Below are positions 1 to 11,899 of a stretch of 64,000 nucleotides of DNA, one piece after another (position 1 is the first letter of the stretch; each line of letters opens with the position of its first letter). The position numbers were made by a program, and so were the translations under genes. Source of the DNA: an uncultured Microbacterium sp. (GTDB lineage: Bacteria > Actinomycetota > Actinomycetes > Actinomycetales > Microbacteriaceae); the NCBI RefSeq assembly GCF_945952435.1, contig NZ_CAMFHZ010000003.1, positions 113,615-177,614 of the forward strand. Reading direction: 5' to 3'. The notes beneath the pieces were generated by a model, which searched no databases, was not told the DNA's origin, and saw nothing but the letters and a program-made list of their open reading frames with translations.

Positions 1-537
1 GTGCTGGCCTGTGTGGGCGGCGGATCCAACGCGATCGGCATGTTCGACGCCTTCCTCGACGACCCGGAGGTGCGCCTGTACGGGGTGGAGGCCGCCGGCG
101 ACGGCGTGGACACCCCGAAGCACGCCGCATCGATCGAACGGGGGCGACCGGGCGTGCTGCACGGCGCACGCACGTACGTGCTGCAGGACGAGGACGGGCA
201 GACGGTCGAGTCCCATTCCATCTCCGCCGGCCTCGACTACCCCGGCGTGGGGCCGGAGCATTCCTGGCTGAGCGCCATCGGCCGCGCCGAGTACATCCCG
301 GCGACCGACGACGAGGCCATGCAGGCGCTGCGCCTGCTGAGTCGCACCGAGGGCATCATCCCGGCGATCGAGTCGGCCCATGCTCTGGCGGGTGCGATCC
401 GGATCGGACGTGAGCTCGGCTCCGACGCGATCCTGGCCGTGTGCCTCTCGGGGCGCGGTGACAAGGACATGGACACCGCAGCGCGCTACTTCGGTCTCTA
501 CGACGACGGCGCCGCCGGGAACGGAGCCGGAGCATGA
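1..537 (+). CDS. trpB: Tryptophan synthase beta chain, 3' part
   Basis: Last 178 residues of the PLP enzyme that joins indole and serine to make tryptophan; the 5' part lies outside the window, so the GTG at base 1 is an internal valine. Visible landmarks are the glycine-rich phosphate-binding loop GGGSNAIG at the start, the EHSWL segment, GRAEY, the [10 protein letters not shown] stretch that carries the glutamate near the active site, and LSGRGDKDM close to the C-terminus, all in the order of the family. The stop codon overlaps the trpA start (ATGA), so the two subunits of the alpha2-beta2 complex are translationally coupled. Identity is secure. Confidence 0.97.
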   Translation: MLACVGGGSNAIGMFDAFLDDPEVRLYGVEAAGDGVDTPKHAASIERGRPGVLHGARTYVLQDEDGQTVESHSISAGLDYPGVGPEHSWLSAIGRAEYIPATDDEAMQALRLLSRTEGIIPAIESAHALAGAIRIGRELGSDAILAVCLSGRGDKDMDTAARYFGLYDDGAAGNGAGA

Positions 538-1322
538 GCCGGGTCGAGGAAGCGATCCAGCGCGCGCACGACGACGGGCGCGGCGCATTCATCGGGTACC
601 TCCCCGTGGGCTACCCCGATCTGCAGACCAGCATCGACGCCGCCATCGCGCTCGCGCGCAACGGTGTCGACATCATCGAGCTGGGACCGCCCTACAGCGA
701 CCCCGTGATGGACGGCCTCATCATCCAGGAGGCCACTCAGGCCGCGCTGGCCGGCGGGTTCCGGATGCGGGACCTGTTCACGGCGGTCGCGGCCATCACG
801 GCCGCAGTGGACGTCCCCGTGGTCGTCATGACGTATTGGAACCCCGTGCTGCAATATGGCGTCGGCCGCTACGCCGACGACCTCCTCGCTGCGGGAGGGG
901 CGGGCCTCATCACCCCCGACATCACCCCCGAGGCGGCGCCGGAGTGGATCGCCGCGAGCGACCGCACCGGGCTCGACCGGATCTTCCTCGCGGCGCCCAC
1001 GTCCACCGACGCACGCCTGGCTCTCGTCGCGTCCTCGTCGCGGGGCTTCGTCTACACCGTGTCGACGATGGGGATCACGGGGGAGCGGGCCGAGCTCGAC
1101 AAGGCCGCGCGCACCCTCGTCGGCCGCCTCCGTGCGCAGGGTGCCGCGCGTGCCTGCGTCGGCATCGGCATCTCGACCGCGGAGCAGATCGCCGGGGTGC
1201 TCGAGTACGCCGATGGTGCGATCGTCGGCACGGCGCTCGTGCGGGCGCTGCGCGACGGGGGAGTGGAGCGCCTCGCCGAGGTCACGCGCGAGCTCGCCAC
1301 GGGCACCCCGCTGGCGCGGTGA
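534..1322 (+). CDS. trpA: Tryptophan synthase alpha chain
   Basis: 262-residue TIM-barrel subunit that cleaves indole-3-glycerol phosphate and passes indole to TrpB. The catalytic pair sits at the canonical numbers: Glu49 (in IIELG) and Asp60 (in DPVMDG). The phosphate-binding loop region [10 protein letters not shown] is near residue 210. The start ATG overlaps the trpB stop by 4 bp. Length is usual for the family (about 260-270). It is the last trp gene of the operon here; lgt follows after 29 bp but has its own -10 box. Confidence 0.98.
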   Translation: MSRVEEAIQRAHDDGRGAFIGYLPVGYPDLQTSIDAAIALARNGVDIIELGPPYSDPVMDGLIIQEATQAALAGGFRMRDLFTAVAAITAAVDVPVVVMTYWNPVLQYGVGRYADDLLAAGGAGLITPDITPEAAPEWIAASDRTGLDRIFLAAPTSTDARLALVASSSRGFVYTVSTMGITGERAELDKAARTLVGRLRAQGAARACVGIGISTAEQIAGVLEYADGAIVGTALVRALRDGGVERLAEVTRELATGTPLAR

Positions 1323-1351
1323 CGGCGGCGTGACGCCGTAGACTCGTGAGC

Positions 1352-2353
1352 ATGTCCCTCGCGCTCCTAAACGCCGGTCTCGGCGTGCACGCCAGCATTC
1401 CGAGCCCGCCGAGCAGTTCCTTCTCGCTGGGACCGCTGACGATCCACTACTACGCGCTGTGCATCATCGCCGGCATCATCGTCGCCACGTTCCTGACGAA
1501 CCACCGGCTCACCCGGCGCGGTGCGGAACGGTGGGTCGTGGTGGACATCTGCATCATCGCCGTCCCGCTCGCGATCATCGCCGCGCGGATCTTCCACGTG
1601 GTGACGCATCCCGGCTTCTACTTCGGGCCGGGCAAGAACACCTGGAACCCCTTCGAACCTGGATCCGTCTGGGCCATCTGGGAAGGCGGCATCGCGATCT
1701 TCGGCGCCCTCATCGGCGGGGCGATCGGAGCGTGGCTCGGCTGCAAGTGGACCGGCGTGCGCTTCTCCACCTTCGCGGATGCGCTGGCACCCGGCCTGAT
1801 CCTCGCCCAGGCGTTCGGTCGCTTCGGAAACTGGTTCAACCACGAGCTGTTCGGCCTGCCGACCGACCTTCCCTGGGGTCTCGAGATCGAATCGAGCAAC
1901 CCCGCGTTCCCCCCGGGCCTCGCCGAGGGGACGCTGTTCCACCCGACCTTCCTCTACGAGGTGATCTGGAACACGCTCGGCTGCATCGTGCTGCTCTGGC
2001 TGGGCCGCCGGCTGCGTCTGCAGTGGGGCAAGCTGTTCGCGGTGTACCTCATCTGGTACGGAGCGGGTCGCGCCGTGTGGGAGTCGATCCGCATCGATCC
2101 GAGCGAGATCTACTTCGGCCTGCGCACGAACGTGTGGGCAGCCCTCGCGGGCGTCGTCCTCGGCATCGTCATCCTCATCGTGCAGACCCGCCGTCATCCC
2201 GGTTTCGAGCCCTCGGCGTACCAGCCGGGCCGCCAGCCGAAGAACGCTGTTGTAGAATCGCAAAACCCCGATGATTTCGTCGACCTGAGCGAGCCTCAGG
2301 ACGACGCGAATCGCGCGGAGGATGTCGCCACGAGCGGCGCCTCCCGCCCCTGA
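1352..2353 (+). CDS. lgt: Prolipoprotein diacylglyceryl transferase
   Basis: Multi-pass membrane enzyme that transfers diacylglycerol from phosphatidylglycerol to the lipobox cysteine of prelipoproteins. The Lgt signature GRFGNWFNHELFG is present near residue 160, with HPTFLYE downstream and about seven hydrophobic segments. A charged tail of about 50 residues (rich in D/E/Q) follows the last membrane segment, as often in actinobacteria. Start: a -10 box TAGACT (1339-1344) lies 7 nt before ATG 1352, so a leaderless transcript beginning at this ATG is likely. The alternative is GTG 1346, two codons upstream. Together with lnt at 33.7-35.2 kb it covers two of the three lipoprotein-processing steps. 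Confidence 0.96.
   Translation: MSLALLNAGLGVHASIPSPPSSSFSLGPLTIHYYALCIIAGIIVATFLTNHRLTRRGAERWVVVDICIIAVPLAIIAARIFHVVTHPGFYFGPGKNTWNPFEPGSVWAIWEGGIAIFGALIGGAIGAWLGCKWTGVRFSTFADALAPGLILAQAFGRFGNWFNHELFGLPTDLPWGLEIESSNPAFPPGLAEGTLFHPTFLYEVIWNTLGCIVLLWLGRRLRLQWGKLFAVYLIWYGAGRAVWESIRIDPSEIYFGLRTNVWAALAGVVLGIVILIVQTRRHPGFEPSAYQPGRQPKNAVVESQNPDDFVDLSEPQDDANRAEDVATSGASRP
2253..2258 (+). promoter_or_regulatory. Possible -10 box for gltBD inside the lgt tail
   Basis: TAGAAT preceded by TGT forms an extended -10-like element in a short A/T-rich patch (2246-2266) inside the otherwise GC-rich lgt coding sequence. It would give a leader of about 200 nt before gltB. I see no convincing -35. Inference from composition only. 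Confidence 0.3.
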
Positions 2354-2378
2354 GAACGGCACCGACAGGAGCCTCGCG

Positions 2379-2400
2379 CCGGTGGACAGACGTCCACCGG
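2379..2400 (+). promoter_or_regulatory. Hairpin in the gltB leader
   Basis: Perfect 9-bp inverted repeat (CCGGTGGAC / GTCCACCGG) with a 4-nt loop AGAC, between lgt and gltB, 68 nt before the gltB start. There is no T-tract after it, so it is not a classical terminator. It could be an operator for a nitrogen regulator or an RNA element, or could partly end the lgt transcript. Confidence 0.4.
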
Positions 2401-2468
2401 AGACCATGCACGGAACGAGCGGGCCGACGGCGTCCCCGGTTTCATCTGAATTCTGAGGACGGTGACTG

Positions 2469-7032
<4,564 letters not shown>

Positions 7033-7040
<8 letters not shown>

Positions 7041-8496
7041 TCCCAAGGGCTTTCTGACCGTCACGGAGCGCGAGCTCCCCGCCCGTCGACCCGTTCCGGT
7101 CCGCATCATGGACTGGAAGGAGGTCTACGAGCCGGGCGACTCGGCCGTGGTCCGCCGCCAGGCCGGCCGTTGCATGGACTGCGGCGTGCCGTTCTGTCAC
7201 CAGGGCTGCCCCCTGGGCAACCTCATCCCCGAGTGGAACGACCTCACCTGGCGGGGCGAGGGCCGTGCGGCGATCGAGCGTCTGCACGCCACCAACAACT
7301 TCCCGGAGTTCACCGGGCGGCTGTGCCCTGCGCCCTGCGAGAGCGCCTGCGTGCTGGGGATCAATCAGCCCGCCGTGACCATCAAGCAGATCGAGGTCTC
7401 GATCATCGACCAGGCCTTCTCCGCCGGCTGGGTCGAGGCCGAGCCTCCCGCGCGCCTGACCGGCAAGACGGTCGCGGTCGTCGGATCGGGTCCCGCGGGG
7501 CTCGCGGCCGCGCAGCAGCTCACCCGCGCGGGTCACACGGTCGCGGTGTTCGAGCGCGACGACCGCATCGGCGGACTGCTGCGCTACGGAATCCCCGACT
7601 TCAAGATGGAGAAGTCGCACCTCGACGCGCGGCTCCGCCAGATGTCCGAGGAGGGCACCCGGTTCCGCGCCGGCGTCGACATCGGCACCGACATCGCGTG
7701 GGACGACCTGCGTGCCCGCTACGACGCGGTCCTCATCGCCACCGGGTCGACCCTGCCGCGCGACCTGGCCATCCCCGGCCGCGATCTCGACGGCGTGCAC
7801 TTCGCGATGGAGTACCTGGTCGAGTCGAACAAGGTCGTCGCCGGCGACCCCGTGGCCAACCAGATCAGCGCGGAGGGCAAGCACGTCATCGTGATCGGCG
7901 GCGGCGACACCGGTGCGGACTGCATCGGGACCGCGCACCGCCAGGGCGCCCTCAGCGTCACGAACCTCGCGATCGGCCGTCAGCCGTCCGCTCAGCGCCC
8001 CGACCACCAGCCGTGGCCGATGATGCCGACGGTGTTCGAGGTCTCCTCCGCGCACGAGGAGGGCGGCGAGCGGCAGTACCTGGCCTCGACCGTCGAATTC
8101 CTCGGCAACGAGGCCGGCGAGGTCCGCGGGCTGCGGGTGGCCGAGACCGAGTTCGTGGACGGCCGGCGCGTGCCGCGCACCGGCAGCGAGCGGGAGATCC
8201 CGGCGGATCTCGTCCTCATCGCGATGGGATTCACGGGTCCCGAGTACGAGGACTTCGGATCCGAGGAGCCGCAGCGCACCGAGCGCGGCGTGTTCCGCCG
8301 CGACGAGGACTACAGCTCGACGGTTCCCGGCGTGTTCGTCGCCGGAGACGCCGGACGAGGGCAGTCGCTCATCGTGTGGGCGATCGCCGAAGGCCGGGCG
8401 GCCGCCGCGGCGGTCGATCGCCACCTCATGGGGACCACGGTCCTGCCCACGCCCGTCCGCCCGTCTGATGTCGCTATCGGGATCCAGCCCGCGTAG
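7033..8496 (+). CDS. gltD: Glutamate synthase (NADPH), small subunit
   Basis: 487-residue beta subunit that feeds NADPH electrons to GltB. The N-terminal region carries two cysteine groups for 4Fe-4S clusters ([13 protein letters not shown] near residue 47; CPAPCESAC near residue 98). The FAD-binding loop [15 protein letters not shown] is near residue 155, and the NADPH loop [12 protein letters not shown] is near residue 290. The C-terminal [18 protein letters not shown] completes the FAD site. The GTG start is inside the gltB 3' end. The last codons overlap a TAGGCT box (8494-8499) that may be the pyk promoter. Confidence 0.98.
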
Positions 8497-8550
8497 GCTG
8501 AGCCCGGCAGCGTGGCCCTTCATCCATCACTGAACATTCCGGAGAACGCT

Positions 8551-9996
8551 TTGAGACGTGCCAAAATCGTGGCCACTCTTGGACCCGCAACCTCGACCTA
8601 CGAGACCGTGCGGGCCATCATCGACGCCGGCGTCGACGTCGCTCGACTGAACCTCAGCCACGGGGACTACTCCGTGCACGAGAACAACTACGCGAACGTG
8701 CGGCGCGCCGCCGACGACTCCGGGCGCGCGGTCGCCGTCCTCGTCGACCTGCAGGGGCCGAAGATCCGCCTCGGCAGGTTCGAGAACGGTCCCTACGAGC
8801 TCGCCGTCGGCGACATCTTCAAGATCACCACCGAGGACATCCTCGGCAACAAGGAGATCTGCGGAACGACCTTCAAGGGGCTGCCCCAGGACGTCAAGCC
8901 CGGAGACTTCCTTCTCATCGACGACGGCAAGGTGCGCGTCGAGGTGATCGACACCGATGGCACGGTCGTCACGACTCGCGTCGTCGTCGCCGGCGCCGTC
9001 TCGAACAACAAGGGAATCAACCTGCCGGGCGTGGCGGTCAGCGTCCCGGCGCTGAGCGAGAAGGACGAGCAGGATCTCCGGTGGGGCCTGCGCACGGGCG
9101 CCGACCTCATCGCCCTCTCCTTCGTGCGCAACGCCGCCGATGTCGACCGCGTGCACGAGATCATGGCGGAGGAGGGCGTCCGCGTCCCCGTCATCGCGAA
9201 GATCGAGAAGCCGCAGGCCGTCGACGCGCTCGAGGAGATCGTCGACGCCTTCGACGGCATCATGGTCGCCCGCGGCGACCTCGGCGTCGAGCTCCCGCTG
9301 GAGGCCGTGCCGATCGTGCAGAAGCGCGCGGTCGAGTTGGCCCGACGCATGGCGAAGCCCGTCATCGTCGCCACGCAGATGCTCGAGTCGATGATCTCGA
9401 GCCCCGTCCCGACCCGTGCGGAGACCAGCGACGTCGCCAACGCGGTCCTCGACGGCGCCGACGCGGTCATGCTCTCGGGCGAGACCAGCGTGGGGGAGTA
9501 CCCGGTCGTGGTCGTCGAGACCATGGCGCGCATCGTCGAGTCGACCGAGGAGCACGGCCTCGAGCGGATCCATCCGCTGACCACCAAGCCGCGCACCCAG
9601 GGCGGCGCGATCACGCTCGCCGCGCTGGAGGTCGCCGAGTTTGTCGACGCGAAGTTCCTCTGCGTCTTCACGCAGTCCGGCGACTCCGCCCGGCGTCTTT
9701 CCCGGCTGCGTCCGCGCATCCCCATGCTCGCGTTCACGCCGGATCCCGCGATCCGTCGTCGTATGGCCGTCACGTGGGGCATCCACACGACGCTCGTGGA
9801 CGAGGTCACGCACACCGACATGATGTTCCACCAGGTGGACGAGCACCTGCTCGGCACCGGTCTCGCGGAGGAGGGCGACAAGGTCGTCGTGATCTCCGGA
9901 TCCCCTCCCGGGATCGTCGGATCCACGAACGACGTCCGCATCCACCAGGTGGGCGACGCCGCGAGCGGCGCAGCACCGGCCTACCAGGCCAGGTAG
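8551..9996 (+). CDS. pyk: Pyruvate kinase
   Basis: 481-residue glycolytic enzyme, phosphoenolpyruvate + ADP to pyruvate + ATP. Motifs in order: KIVATLGPATS at the N-terminus, LVDLQGPKIRLG, IAKIEKPQAV (catalytic lysine), MVARGDLGVELP (Mg-binding Glu/Asp) and KPVIVATQMLESM, then the C-terminal allosteric domain. Start: TTG 8551 is chosen because GGAGAA lies 5 nt upstream and the protein then starts LRRAKIVATLGPA, as in actinobacterial orthologues. A GTG at 8512 in frame would add 13 residues but has no ribosome site. The gene ends just before a strong terminator hairpin. Confidence 0.96.
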   Translation: MRRAKIVATLGPATSTYETVRAIIDAGVDVARLNLSHGDYSVHENNYANVRRAADDSGRAVAVLVDLQGPKIRLGRFENGPYELAVGDIFKITTEDILGNKEICGTTFKGLPQDVKPGDFLLIDDGKVRVEVIDTDGTVVTTRVVVAGAVSNNKGINLPGVAVSVPALSEKDEQDLRWGLRTGADLIALSFVRNAADVDRVHEIMAEEGVRVPVIAKIEKPQAVDALEEIVDAFDGIMVARGDLGVELPLEAVPIVQKRAVELARRMAKPVIVATQMLESMISSPVPTRAETSDVANAVLDGADAVMLSGETSVGEYPVVVVETMARIVESTEEHGLERIHPLTTKPRTQGGAITLAALEVAEFVDAKFLCVFTQSGDSARRLSRLRPRIPMLAFTPDPAIRRRMAVTWGIHTTLVDEVTHTDMMFHQVDEHLLGTGLAEEGDKVVVISGSPPGIVGSTNDVRIHQVGDAASGAAPAYQAR

Positions 9997-10000
9997 CGGA

Positions 10001-10045
10001 CACGAGGAGGGGCCGGTTCCACACGGGGGCCGGCCCCTCCTCGTG
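10001..10045 (+). terminator. Intrinsic terminator after pyk
   Basis: Perfect 16-bp inverted repeat (arms 10001-10016 and 10030-10045, CACGAGGAGGGG... / ...CCCCTCCTCGTG) with a 13-nt loop, 4 nt after the pyk stop. There is no clear T-run, which is common in high-GC actinobacteria. Confidence 0.85.
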
Positions 10046-10092
10046 CCGCGGCGCGCCCGGGCGTCGCGGCACGTACGGTACAGTCGATCCGG

Positions 10093-10175
10093 GCCGGCGT
10101 GGCGGAATGGCAGACGCGGAGCACTCAAAATGCTTTGTCCGAAAGGGCATGTGGGTTCGAGTCCCACCGCCGGTA
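10093..10175 (+). tRNA. tRNA-Leu, anticodon CAA
   Basis: Class II tRNA folded by eye: acceptor stem GCCGGCG / CGCCGGT (first pair G-U), anticodon stem GAGCA/TGCTT with loop CTCAAAA giving anticodon CAA (reads UUG), long variable arm, T-arm GTGGG-TTCGAGT-CCCAC, discriminator A. CCA is not fully encoded. A possible -10 box TACAGT (10079-10084) lies 8 nt upstream. Confidence 0.95.
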
Positions 10176-10215
10176 CAGAACACTTCGCACAGCGTGCACC
10201 GATAGGATGGAATCC

Positions 10216-10833
10216 GTGACCGAAGAGCAGCAGCCTGAGCAGCCCGCCTCGTCCGCCCCGCGACGCGTGGTCGTCGCCGAGGACGAGTCGCTGATCCGCC
10301 TCGACATCGTCGAGATCCTCCGCGACAACGGGTTCGACGTCGTCGGCGAGGCCGGAGACGGCGAGACCGCGGTGCAGCTGGCGACCGAGCTGCGTCCCGA
10401 CCTGGTCATCATGGACGTGAAGATGCCGCAGCTGGACGGCATCAGCGCCGCCGAGAAGCTGCACAAGGGCAACATCGCACCGGTGGTGCTGCTGACGGCG
10501 TTCAGCCAGAAGGAGCTCGTCGAGCGTGCGAGCGAGGCGGGCGCGCTGGCGTACGTCGTCAAGCCGTTCACGCCCAACGACCTTCTTCCCGCGATCGAGA
10601 TCGCTCTGGCCCGTCACGAGCAGATCATCACGCTCGAGGCCGAGGTCGCCGACATGGTCGAGCGCTTCGAGACCCGCAAACTCGTCGACCGGGCGAAGGG
10701 CCTGCTCAACGAGAAGATGGGACTCAGCGAGCCCGAGGCGTTCCGCTGGATCCAGAAGGCGTCGATGGATCGCCGCCTCACCATGCAGGACGTCGCGAAG
10801 GCGATCATCGAGCAGCTGGCCCCCAAGAAGTAA
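10216..10833 (+). CDS. pdtaR: ANTAR-domain response regulator (PdtaR type)
   Basis: 205 residues, the same length as Mycobacterium Rv1626 (PdtaR). It has an N-terminal receiver domain with acidic pocket VVAEDES, phospho-acceptor Asp in VIMDVKMPQLDG and the conserved Lys in YVVKPF. The C-terminal ANTAR domain (VERFETRKLVDRAKGLLNEK region to the end) binds paired-hairpin RNA to control termination. The genomic neighbourhood (pyk upstream, polA downstream) is also shared with Rv1626. Start: a -10 box TAGGAT (10203-10208) lies 7 nt before GTG 10216, favouring a leaderless GTG start over ATG 10207. The partner kinase PdtaS is not in the window. Confidence 0.92.
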   Translation: MTEEQQPEQPASSAPRRVVVAEDESLIRLDIVEILRDNGFDVVGEAGDGETAVQLATELRPDLVIMDVKMPQLDGISAAEKLHKGNIAPVVLLTAFSQKELVERASEAGALAYVVKPFTPNDLLPAIEIALARHEQIITLEAEVADMVERFETRKLVDRAKGLLNEKMGLSEPEAFRWIQKASMDRRLTMQDVAKAIIEQLAPKK

Positions 10834-10837
10834 CCGC

Positions 10838-11380
10838 GTGGATCTCGGTTCCGGGATCCGGCTCCGTCCTCTGCGTCCCGGCGATGGCGCCCCGCTCGCC
10901 ACAGCCTACCGCCGCAATCGTGCGCACCTCGCTCCCTGGGAGCCCGCGCGCACGGAGGACTTCTACACCGCGTCCCGGCAGACGAGAGCCGTCTCGCACA
11001 CCCTTCGCGAAGTGAGTGTCGGCCGCAGCGCGGCCTACGTGCTCTCCGATGACGAGGAGCGTATCGTCGGGCGGGTGAACCTCAGCGACGTCGTCCGCGG
11101 CGCCTTCGACAGCTGTCACCTCGGGTACTGGATCGACGCCACGTTGACCGGGCGGGGGCTCGCGCAGCGTGCCGTCGCGGAAGTCGCTCGGCGGGCCCGC
11201 GACGAGTGGGGGCTGCACCGGATCCAGGCGGCGACGCTGCTGCACAACGCGGCCTCGCAGCGGGTGCTGCGCGCGACCGGGTTCAGCGAGATCGGTTGCG
11301 CGCCCCGCTATCTGCGGATCGCCGGGGAGTGGCAGGACCACCTGCTGTTCCAGCGGATCCTGGCCGACTCGCCGTCCTGA
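10838..11380 (+). CDS. GNAT family N-acetyltransferase (RimJ-like)
   Basis: 180 residues. The pattern RLRPLRPGDGAPLATAYRRN at the start, CHLGYWIDATLTGRGLAQRA in the acetyl-CoA-binding region and a closing ASQRVLRATGFSEIG stretch are those of RimJ/RimL-like acetyltransferases that modify ribosomal-protein or other N-termini. GTG 10838 starts 4 nt after the pdtaR stop, so translation is probably coupled. No separate promoter is visible. The actual substrate cannot be told from sequence. Confidence 0.88.
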   Translation: MDLGSGIRLRPLRPGDGAPLATAYRRNRAHLAPWEPARTEDFYTASRQTRAVSHTLREVSVGRSAAYVLSDDEERIVGRVNLSDVVRGAFDSCHLGYWIDATLTGRGLAQRAVAEVARRARDEWGLHRIQAATLLHNAASQRVLRATGFSEIGCAPRYLRIAGEWQDHLLFQRILADSPS

Positions 11381-11422
11381 GCGGGGTCCGTCCCTGGCCG
11401 GCTCCCGCCCCGCTGCCCGGAC

Positions 11423-11851
11423 TCAGCCCCGGGGCAGGTCCTTGATCATGTTGGTGATCCGGATGGTCGAGCACCGTCGGCCGCGATCGTCGCTGACGAC
11501 GATCTCGTGCACCGTGACGCTGCGTCCGAGGTGGATCGGCGTGCAGACCCCGGTGACGTGGCCGCTCGTCGCCGAGCGAGTGTGCGTGGCGTTGATGTCG
11601 AGGCCCACGGCGAGGCGGTCGGGCCCGGCGTGCAGATTCGCCGCCATCGATCCGAGCGATTCGCCGAGCACGACGTAGGCGCCGCCGTGCATGAGTCCGA
11701 CCGGCTGGGTGTTTCCCTCGACCGGCATCGTCGCGACGCATCGATCGATCGAGAACTCGACCCAGCTCAGGCCCATCTTCTCCGCGAGGGCGCCCATGCC
11801 CCGGGCGGCGGCCCACTCCAGTCCGTCGCCGGGCAGCACGTCGTCGCTCAC
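11423..11851 (-). CDS. Hotdog-fold thioesterase (PaaI/YbgC-like)
   Basis: 142-residue single hotdog domain with the PaaI-type active-site region QPVGLMHGGAYVVLGESLGS (conserved HGG and following Glu/Asp-like position) and the strand VGLDINATHTRSATSG. Members hydrolyse aromatic or fatty acyl-CoA thioesters; the natural substrate is unknown. GTG 11851 has a good ribosome site, GAGGAGGA, 5 nt upstream. It is divergent from polA with 48 bp between starts, so the two promoters overlap. It converges on the GNAT gene. Confidence 0.88.
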   Translation of the reverse strand: MSDDVLPGDGLEWAAARGMGALAEKMGLSWVEFSIDRCVATMPVEGNTQPVGLMHGGAYVVLGESLGSMAANLHAGPDRLAVGLDINATHTRSATSGHVTGVCTPIHLGRSVTVHEIVVSDDRGRRCSTIRITNMIKDLPRG

Positions 11852-11899
11852 GCGGATCCTCCTCGAAGTGATGTCCGTGGTCCTCGTTAGGCTGGAGGT

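Noticed and set aside
10099..10215. Upstream extension of pdtaR into the tRNA-Leu gene
   Set aside because: The extra residues come from reading through tRNA sequence. A -10 box just before GTG 10216 and the 205-residue family length support the shorter protein.
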